Made by a program: the position numbers and the translations under genes
Shown here: piece by piece, positions 54,561-64,000 of the stretch
How the letters are laid out: every line of letters begins with the position of its first letter
Position numbering within the stretch: the stretch's first letter is position 1
Assembly (NCBI GenBank): GCA_037576195.1
Contig: CM075104.1
Location: 5,834,775 to 5,898,774, forward strand
From: Phytoseiulus persimilis
Lineage: Eukaryota > Arthropoda > Arachnida > Mesostigmata > Phytoseiidae
DNA length: 64,000 nucleotides
Direction: 5' to 3'
Notes under the pieces: generated by a model
What the model saw: the letters and a program-made list of their open reading frames with translations, nothing else
The model's database searches: none
Told to the model about the DNA's origin: nothing

Positions 54561-57500
54561 TCCCCGCAATGTCGGAGGAGATCGACGATCTCTGTTCCAT
54601 TCTATTATATAGACATATATATGTTAGTTGATGGACTGTGCTCGATGGAAATGACTCAACTTCTAGAATCGTATTGTCCCTAGAGCTCCTGTACGACCAG
54701 ACATACCATATTGAATTTCCGGGAATCCCGGGGGAATACTCAGGGGAGGTCTGAAGCTTTTCGCTGAAGACGTCACCGGCCCTTTCTGAGTGGATAATCG
54801 AAGATTTCAGTGTCCTTGACTCCCGAGGACTTCCTGAACATTGATAGATTCGCAATCTTTCTGTAATAAGCTGTGCTCGCACCGAGAGACAGATTTCCCG
54901 GGAAGCAAATTTCCCAATGATGACGATTCTGTTGATAAACCCCACCGAGCAGCCCCATCTGCCCTCGGAATGCCTGATCAAGAATTTCCCGAAAATGGTA
55001 TGGAGAAAAGCAAGAGGAGAGCTCCTCCCAATCGATTGGAACACACTGATAACTTCGCTCAACTACCCCCTTTCCCCCCGTGGCGGATTTTCCCTCCCGG
55101 GCATTCATTTGATCCTGAGTGAGAGCTGAGAGGCGCATCGAATCATTCGAAAATTCGGAAGAGAAAGAAACACTTTCTGGAGGCATGACTTGTCCATGCG
55201 AAGGAATGACTCTTCCACCGTGTTTCCTGTTCCGTGTACCTTCGGTGCGAAGCAGACAAAGAGATGCTATCACGATCAAGTTCACATTAAACAGAATGCA
55301 GTACTCAACGGTACTTCGGCAATATTTCTCCCACAACTCGATACCTTACTGAAGACTCCATCGGACAGCCGTTCGCACAGCACAGAGTCGAGGCTGAATC
55401 ATGAAATTTTCTGTAAAACTTCTTCACCTTCCTGACATTCGAAAGTCATTTGAAAGTACTTTGAACGATCACGAAACTGCCAACAGAGCCGAGGCACGAA
55501 CTTTATGCAGGCGAGTTCAGCATCACCACGTTGGGCAACTCGGTTGCCCTCGAATATCGACGCGGCATTGCTCCGGAAAGCTGAGCCAGTTTACTTCGGT
55601 AATCATCTGGATTCAAATACCCATTCGTTCCCATTACGAACCGTGCATCAATCCGAGCTGAAAACTGTCTGTTCGAGGACTCTGAACCCTCACTGCAATT
55701 AGCGACCGACTATGAGAATTCACGTATATTTACGTAGAGTTCACGTCCAAGTTCACTCATTGACAGAACGCTCGTGACCGCCGAGCTGAGAACGGAGATG
55801 TCACTTCGTCGTGTGAGCGAGTTCGGACCTTGAAAAACCATTCCGGTGGGATGAGCTGCAATCGCTATCAGCACATGCATTTCGGAGCCATGGAGTCCCA
55901 ATCAGTTCGATGACTTCATCAAGGCAACATGGATAGCCTAATATCCCGGCATGCGGCGGAACAAGCCTGAACTCGATGGAACGAGAAAGTGATTCCCTGG
56001 AGCCTTCCCAGCTGAGCTGTAGAGAAACACTTTGTTGAGAGCAAGTCGTCATCTCATGAGAACCTTCTGCAGTGTTGCCTCGGCCATCTCGCATAGCTGA
56101 TAGAGCGGAGAGTTGCGCAGTCACACAACATCGAACTTCCAGCCGATGTTGCATGGGCTGCGGAACACGTGTTTTGTGAGGTCCCTGAAGTTTGGCCAGC
56201 TTTCAGCGCGAACAATATCACTGCCGGTTCGTCTCTCGTTCGTCGGCGATAGCGATTCAGTGTGACAGAAGGCAAGGTGGTCGCGACGATGCGGTGGCCG
56301 TGCCCGCCGGCTCAAGGGTCCTCGTCTCTCTCCGCGCACGTTTGCTGGGCCGACTCCTAGGGGGCGCCCGGCTAGGAATTGCCTCTCTCCTGGGCGGGTT
56401 TGCTATCAAAGCTTGCTGTCGAACAGAACGCTTTCGACGGCGGCGGTCGGAGGCACTGTCGCGGCGCGTTCCGCAGGAGGCCACTCTTCCTCTACAACGT
56501 GTGTTCAGCGTGTGAGTGAGTGACTGACTGACTGACCGACCGACCGGCTACCTAACCAGCGGAGTGGGGCCAACCTGCTAAAGCTCTACCGTATTGTAGT
56601 TCGCATTCCGGATGTTGTCTGTCACGAATTCCTGTCGATGCTGCAGATGCAATCCACGTCTCGCTCCGAAGCAGCCGAAGAGACAACTGCTGTAGGAGAG
56701 CGACACTGATTTCGCGGCACCCACCTGAATACGGCCAAGAGCCGTGAGCTGATGAACGTTCCCCCAGTGAGAGCAGGTGGAAAATCCGGAAGCCGTGCTG
56801 GAATAAAGGACAAGAAGTGCCTTGTGAGAGTGCGCGCGCGCCCGGAATTCACAGGGATTTACAGTAATTTCCTTCACTGATGACTTCCATCGTAACAGGT
56901 GAGTTTTCAGCGGTCGCGACGTCAAAACAGAGGAGGCTGTATTCTTGTTGCTGCAACATCAGCGAGATCCGGTGCATGATTCTGGAATGTGCGCTGGAGC
57001 GTTCATGGTTATTTCTGAGAATGTCCGAAATTCTCGCAGCGAGCCCGGCTCACACCTCAGAACGCGGAAGCGCGGCTGGCTTGAGAAGATGAAACTCTGG
57101 AGGGGAAATCGGGCCGAGTCGAGCTCGCGATGTGATAATCTTACGCTCAACGATCGGCTGCAAGCCGTGTAAACAAAAAATTCAATCAACGTGGATGAAC
57201 CGATTCCCAAGAACCGATGCTCTGGGGAATTCAAGCTGTCTACTATTCTGTGGTTCTCACTGCTTTCGCCCGCAGATTCCGACACGACACCAGCTTCACG
57301 GTTGTTACGCGACGACACGAGGAGTGGCATGGGTTCGATGCCTCAATAGCGTATTTAAAGTTTCATTCGAAACTTTCGTGACTCTCTTTCATTGATCACG
57401 TGTCCGTCAGCTGCTAATCGAGTAACGACGATCAAATCTGGAAATAGTTCTTGGTGGAAAACAATCGTGATCACCGTCATGCGATTCGGGCTAATCCAAG

Positions 57501-60500
57501 AAAGTCTCGATGGACGACAGTTCTCGTTCAGTTGAATGTATCAACTCCGCTCCGTGGCGATTGCGAGCCGACGCTCTGAGGGAATCGTTGAGAACAATTC
57601 ACCTTTGCAGCGATGCATCATCGATCGGATCGATCAAAGTCAACATAGAAGCGAGTAGCCTGATTTGTGGCGACGTTCGAGCGCCTTGTCTCTACCAATC
57701 TTTCCCTGTGGTGTGCTGGCGATCCGGAATTTCCTCCGCAAAAAACGACCGAAAGGAATGAATCTCGAGAGGTTCCGCGTGATCGTAACAGGGTTGGGAA
57801 TTCGTCATCGTTTCTCACTTTCTCTGCAGAAGAACTGACTCTAAACGACAGTGGCCCGTGAAAATCCTGTTCGAGAGTTGTAAACCGCGCCTTTCCGTCA
57901 CTTATCGTAAGAATCTCTCGAACAGGATAAAGGAACCAGCTGGAGCTACCTGAGGCGTTAGTGAAAAAGATTTTACTCAAGCTCTGACAACTCGATTGGC
58001 TCTAATTGCAATCATCTGCCGCCACTGACGTAATGCCACAAAATGCCGACCGAGAAGCCCATGCGGGGCGTAATCACCTCATTGATTACGAAGAATCGTA
58101 TCGGCGCGCTCAGCTCTCGCGGCTGCATCGTAAAGTCGTCGTCGTAGTCCGTCATGGCCTTGTGTTCTGTTGTTCGGGGCCGGGCGCTCGAATTCACTTT
58201 CGGAAACCCACCGGGCCATGGAGGCGTTTGTTAGTGCTGATGGCTCATTGAACATCTTGAACAAAGAGAAGGAATATCTCGAGATTCTCCAAGCCACTCA
58301 CCGAAACGAGGCCATCGGATCAAGGCAACGCATTCTGCTCGGGTTAGGAATAACTATCGACGTTGGAATAAGTGTCGCCATCGTTAATCCTCGACGGGTC
58401 GGCTACTGACGTCGCGGCCGAGCTTTACGGTTCCTCGATCCAAGTTTGGAGGTCCAAGTCATCAACTACAGAGCGAGTCTACAGAGAACAGGGAAAATCG
58501 AGTGCGCCGCCGGCCGAGCAATATCCTAACAACGCCTTGAAGTAATATTTCATTCCTATTATTGCTGGCATCATGATGACTGGTCCGCTGCTGGTCCGCT
58601 TGTTTCGAGCTGGAGGTCGTTCGCTGGAGGGACCGCTTCGGAGAACCCGCAGGAGATATAGGTGACGTGATGTACGCGTGTTTCTGCTCGCGTTGGGCCA
58701 TCTGCGTCAGAGACCGAGGGAACCGAGAGTGGCCGCAGTCTCGATGTTCATCAGGATCAGCGGCACCCACACCACGAGGCATGTGGAAGCTCTCAGCTGA
58801 CTTTCGAGAAGAAGTCGTTCGCCTCATCGAAAGCCGGCGATTGGATGTGGCGTGTGGCCGCGAGTAATCTTGTCGTCGGATGTTGCCAGCGCTGTTTGTT
58901 TATCCAGGATGCGAGCAGTGACTTCCTCGGTTCAATTCGGATGTTTAACAGCTTCGAATGCAGAAGAAGCGAAAGACACAAGTAGCACAACGTTCAAGGA
59001 TTCAAGATTTATCACCGCTCGCCTAGGAAGAGAGTCGGGGGCCAAAAATTCCTCGCGGGATCGAACGAGTATGTGCCCATCTAGATTGCGTCGATATTCC
59101 TCGTTGTGGCTTTCCACCTTGGACCGACATTCATGCTCTGACATTCGAGGCTGCTCGCGAGGTCAAGCTCTTGCGGGACGGGTCTCGAGATGAGATTTTT
59201 CGATCCGTCTCTGACTGGAGAAGCGTTCCTCGAGTTCGGGGAAGCTCCTGCGGTCTCAGCGTGCAGAGATCCACAACAGAGATCACCAATCGAAGAGTAA
59301 CAAACTGTCCATGGAGCATTTACGATCGATGGATGAGCACGAGGCAGCGGTGAATAAGAATGAATCCGCTTCGAATGGACTGCACCCGGAGCAGAGACAA
59401 AAGCCGGCGAGGGTTTTTGGAAGTCTTCGCAGTCGCAACGTTCTACTGTGCGGATATCTAGAGCTCTCTCATATGAGCAAGACCTCGGATTTAGTGGTTT
59501 GAGCGGATGATTGACCACGAACGGATTTTCGGAGAGTGGTCTGACCACAGTCACATCGCTGTAGCGACTGCTTGATCGATCGCCCCGTTCGTTGATAGTT
59601 TCATCAACATCACTCCGCCAGAAGTTTCAACCCGAGCTCCGATGCTGGCACGAAACCGATCATCGTCTCCTGGATGAGTCTACTTCTTGAACACGATTGG
59701 CAAACGCGCCCAACCGTCACGAACGCTAAAGAGGTTTGAAGGAATGTTTTTCGGTATTGTCTACGCGCAATGGCGTTAACGAGCTTCGAGGTTCCGATCT
59801 GCCCCGACTCTGGAAGGAACCCTCGATGGTGAAACTGATTTTATAGGTATCATACCGGCTTCTCATCAGAACACTTTATGGCTTGCCGGGTCTTCTCCCA
59901 GACAGTCTGATCGACCAGAACCGAGAGGCTGTGTTTTCTTTCCGGGAGAAACCTTCCATGAGGAGATGTTGAAGAAACGCTAGCAGACATTCGAGATCGC
60001 GCACTATCAGATACGAACTGGAGCGATAAACAGGAACTGCAAATGATCAGCGATCGGTTCTGACCACGAAACGAGATTCACAAAATGGCTGAGCAGGAGA
60101 AGCGGTGGGCAAATATCCGACACGACGACAGCTCAATCAGTTTGAGCAAATGTTGACAAAACGATAAACCACAGACTCGTACTGGTTACGCTCGCTTTCC
60201 GAAATCGCTCGTCCGAGCGGTGAGCACGCCAGCAGGCGGGAGCGCGAAATGAGGTTAATCAAAAGAAGACTAATGTAGAATAGGCAAAAGTAGTATAATC
60301 GTCGGAGGAGGCATGGAACAAGAAGCGGCTCGGTGTCTTCGCCAGAACGAGCAACGGATTTGTGCTTCGGCGGAGGATCTTCAGCGTTCTTGACTTCGTC
60401 AGGGGGCCCCGATGCCTCGCCACAGAAGAGAAACGACCGATGCTTTCCTTATTTTCTCTTACAATCTTCTCACTACGAATAAAATCGAGCTATGGCTCGG

Positions 60501-61720
60501 CTCGGAGGGAGAGATTGTTCTGGATCGATAACTCGCGTCTGAATCCGAACTACAGGCGAGTTTTCGAATTTGTGCAAGCATCGATCGATTCCAACAACTG
60601 ATCGTCTTCTAGAGAGCGCGCGTAGCGAACGAGATCGCGGGGAAAAGGTCTCGAAATGAGCTTCGAGAACTCGGCTGCAATCGAAAGAGAGTGCTATCGC
60701 CGACTGAGGTCATCACGAATTTTCCGAAGGATGTACGCAACAGGGAAGAGTCCTTCGTTGGAAAAATCACCTCACAAATACTCGACGCAAAAAGATCTTT
60801 GCCAAATCGTGGTGGTCGCCAGAAGAGCTTCGGACCGAAGAAGTGGACTTTTTTTGTTTCGTCTGCTTCTTCTGCTGACGGAAAAAACAACTAAATTGTC
60901 TGAGTTTCGTCGCTGTTTGTCGCCGGGTTGTTTCTCAAGACGGGAGCGAGAAGAGGAGTGAAACTTGGTAAAAATTGGAAGAAGTATCACGATATTCAGG
61001 CCGGTGCATGCAAAGCGGGGTCCTAAAAACAAATCTTCCACTGGAACGTGTCAAAAGAATGACGAGGGGACGGCTCACCGAGGCAGAAGTAAAACTGGAG
61101 AAACGGTTCCAAGTTGAGGAGCTCCAGATCCTCTCCCTTCAACGGCCCCCGGACGCCCACATATATTTCAAGCCTTTTGTTAACAACCCTTCATTAGGAA
61201 AAATAGCGATAATGTTGATGCGACTTCAGGAAGTGCCTCAACTGCTTTTGAATTTCCGAGAGCTGACTCGGAGCTAACCAAATATGTACTCCACATCGAA
61301 ACCCGACCGGAGCAGACGTTCTCAGCCCATAATGAGCGGTCACGAAGTGGCACGTTCCGGGCATTGAGGGAAGTTAGTTCTGGAGGCAACGGCATATCGA
61401 TCTATGGACATTTCAGAGTCGAGATGAGACCTGCAGTGTTTCGCCCTGTCGGGTCACGGACAGCGTGACCGTGTTCGAATCGAACATGCTCGGTCAATTT
61501 TCGATTCCGTGATAGTTCTCATCCGAACACCTGAGCTCCGCGATGACAACCGATGATTCCCATGATTCACAACTTGTGCGTGGAGAGAGCTCTCGCCGTA
61601 GAGTTAGTTATCAAACTGTGTCGACTCCCGATCGATTCCTAGACTTTTCGAAGTCGTAAATCAAGAAGTCGCCAAAGCAGACCTCATTCCCCGCCATGGG
61701 TCAGCTCATCTGTATTTCTA

Positions 61721-61740
61721 ACATATATATATATATACAT
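61721..61740. repeat. AT dinucleotide microsatellite
   Basis: A short uninterrupted (AT)n/(TA)n run. Nothing around it suggests function. Confidence 0.85.
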
Positions 61741-64000
61741 GTCTACCTGCTACATGAATCCAGTCGAAAAAAGTGCGTGGCCGGACGCTGATCAATTTAT
61801 CAGTTCCCAGTTCGGTGGAATGGTTCATGCCATGGACGGTGCATTTAATCAGAGCGAATGCTCCGCGGACGACCCATCGGAGGTTAGCTGAGTGGCACGC
61901 TTGAGGTTTACTTGTCGTCGTCGTCATATCAGCAGTGGCTGTGGCGGTCGTGGTGGTGTCCGTGACCCCAATCAACTCTTGGCACTGGATACTAGAGCGT
62001 ACACAGATAGTCCTCGCTGGCTCAATATGAGTCTGCGTTAGCTCTCACCCGGGCTCCGATTGCTCGGAAATGGACACTGTTCCCGTGCTCGTGTCGCCTG
62101 CTGTACCGATCTCTCCGAACTTCGGCACAGTCAGTCCTCTTTCGAGCGATGCATGAGACCGACGAGCCCCGTTTCATCTCACATTTCTCGAATTCGTTTC
62201 CGAATATTTCGGAGTTTTTCGAATTTCCCGAATCTGGATACCTAGCCAAGCCATTCACTTTCGATCCGTCTAGCATGCCGTCGTGATGCCGAGCCACTTT
62301 GAATGGTGTACCATCGGCCACTTCGGTAATCACAACCCTATTCCTGAGCACTTAACTCCCTTTTCCGTTGTTTTCGGAAATTATGATTTATGGAGCGATC
62401 AGCCGGCTGATCGAGTTATTCCTGAGCTTTCCATTAAGTAATCTTGTCGGAAACTGTGCAGATCGAAAACGGAAAGGGAAGTAGCGTCTTAAAACGATAC
62501 AGCGTGGACGCCGGAGGGAGATCCAGGGAAATGGGGAGGAACGTGCCATTGCAACCTGCAGCATATTTCAAAAAAGCTTCACCCAGGGAAGCGTTTTTCC
62601 ACCCAAAACAACGAGCAGAAATCATTTACGCTGCGGATCGTTCTTTATCAGATGAGCGCAGCCGACGGAATAATTGGAGCAGCAACGAAAAGCGCGGCAA
62701 GCGTTCCGCGAACGTGGAAACGAGCGTTTTTGCTCGGCTTCCGAGAGCGACATTTCGATTTCGCAGTCTCGGTCGTAGAAATAACAGTTGGGATCATAAC
62801 GGTCGCCTCAAAGTCCGCACACGTCAGCCCTCGGTTCACATCTGGGATGCCGTAATGGCCGAGAGAGGATCGTTTCGCGTGATCCGACATCGGGGTACCA
62901 CAAGATGCTCTTCGGCATGATGGGTCGCGAGTCTGCGTGCCGTGGAAACGGAATGCCCCGCTGAAGTCGGAAGCGAAATGCAAAACGATGTCTTCAACAA
63001 CTCATGACTACAGAAACTCGGAGCGAATGGCGTTCGCTATCGATATGACTGCGCCCGCTGCAAAACGGCCGTGTTGCCACAAATGTTCTGACGCCAATGG
63101 ATTCTCTGTCGGCGCGAGAGAGAACGAGCGAGAGACAGAGATGAGTGGAACGATGCGAGCTGAATGACGGACGACGGCTTTTGTGTCCCATGTAGGATGT
63201 GGAGCATATTCAGGAAAGAACTAAACCAAAAAACGTGAGGGGAAGGGGGTGGGGCGTATGTTTGTTGTCGTGGTCGACGTGAAACGCTGTGATCAAAATT
63301 ACGGACGCCGATCCGCCCTTTCGGATGTTCTCATTCGTTTTGTGTGTCGTGCGTCATCGAAACAATTGTCAAGAAAATTTGGGCCGTTGTACCGAAATTC
63401 TGAGGCAGGCAGGAGCGGTTAGCTCTTGAAAAGATGGCGGAGAGCGTTTGAAAACGTCGACCGTTGCGTTGCCGAGCGAGCATGCCAAGGAACCCGAACC
63501 CTGCGCGGGCATAGTAAACTTCTCATGAACATCGCTCATTCGTTAGTTCGGGCACATCTTATGCAAAACTGGGTGAGCATTGTCGTCGTTCATGGCGCTG
63601 TTTTAGTGCCTCGAACTCAACGACTTTCTCTCGGAAGTCCTCGGTTCTCAACCCCGATCAAAACGTCCGCAATTCGAGAACGGCATTTGAAATTCTGATA
63701 AGAATCGCTCGTAGTCCTTCCACGTCCCTGAGACGGCAGAAGACGCTGGTTGGGAAATAGCAGCGTTTTCTCACCCGGTATCGATGGAAACGAGAAACGC
63801 TCATCGAACAGAACCTTTCCCACCTCGGCTAGAACAGACGATGGAGATGGAACAGTCCCAACATCTGGACATCCACACATCTCATCGATTGGCGCTCCGC
63901 GAGCTGCTCGACTCCGCAGGAGTTTCAGGTGCAAGCACAAATCAAAAACACGTCGCCACAACGCGCGAGAAGTTTCCCTGGCCTAGGCTGATCCTAGCTC

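Larger units (their letters stand above)
44535..64000. other. Long stretch without recognised genes
   Basis: About 19.5 kb with no recognised protein family or RNA gene. Many frames of 60-220 codons exist, but they overlap on both strands and have Arg/Ser/Pro-rich, non-family sequence (for example 46270-46932, 51596-52132, 62444-62920). Pyrimidine-rich plus-strand tracts lie around 51060-52080. An AATAAA at 45016-45021 could serve the secreted-protein gene. A hAT-like terminus, an AT microsatellite and a protein-like ORF are listed separately. In an otherwise gene-dense window this could be a long intron, or the regulatory landscape of a gene beyond the right edge. Confidence 0.45.

Noticed and set aside
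54424-55062. 212-codon minus-strand ORF
   Set aside because: It runs through the hAT-like terminus and an AT-rich segment; no conserved motif.
61465-61490. tRNA-like GTTCGAATC B-box word
   Set aside because: No matching A box, cloverleaf or acceptor stem could be seen around it.

Overview
This window is animal nuclear DNA. Genes are split by short GT-AG introns, there are no bacterial-type operons, and polyadenylation signals follow several genes. All recognisable genes are metazoan: DHX15, TBCE, FKBP2, TRUB2, ABITRAM and two degenerin/ENaC-type channels. The compact structure (many introns of 60-160 bp), a single-exon DHX15, tandem ENaC genes and a fairly high G+C look suggest an arthropod, perhaps a parasitiform mite such as a phytoseiid. 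That taxonomic guess is inference and was not tested.

Layout. 1-10.6 kb: no recognisable gene, only weak ORFs. 10.68-13.1 kb: degenerate ATCATG-type simple repeats and a 5'-truncated non-LTR retrotransposon on the minus strand with a (CAAT)n tail. 13.3-16.9 kb: TRUB2 (minus, 7 exons) and FKBP2 (plus, 5 exons), arranged head to head across a 515 bp intergenic region. 19.1-20.6 kb: a single-exon, in-frame-deleted paralogue of DHX15. 21.0-21.9 kb: ABITRAM (minus, 3 exons), with a foldback element built from ATACGGACCGTAT-like palindromes just upstream of it (22.1-23.07 kb). 27.65-29.8 kb: full-length intronless DHX15. 31.45-34.3 kb: TBCE (9 exons). 37.2-42.4 kb: two tandem DEG/ENaC channel genes only 89 bp apart. 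42.9-44.5 kb: a small secreted cysteine-containing protein with a TATA promoter. 44.5-64 kb: about 19 kb with no recognisable gene, holding one hAT-like transposon terminus, an AT microsatellite and a few protein-like ORFs.

The genes do not form one pathway. They cover pre-mRNA splicing/helicase work (DHX15), tubulin folding (TBCE), ER prolyl isomerisation (FKBP2), mitochondrial RNA pseudouridylation (TRUB2), nuclear actin/transcription modulation (ABITRAM) and sodium channels. The most unusual features are the DHX15-derived protein that has lost its second RecA domain and has altered catalytic motifs, a TRUB2 whose catalytic aspartate appears to be replaced, the closely packed ENaC pair, and the palindrome-rich inverted-repeat element. 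Exon boundaries were worked out by hand from splice sites, reading phase and remembered family sequence. No database search was run.
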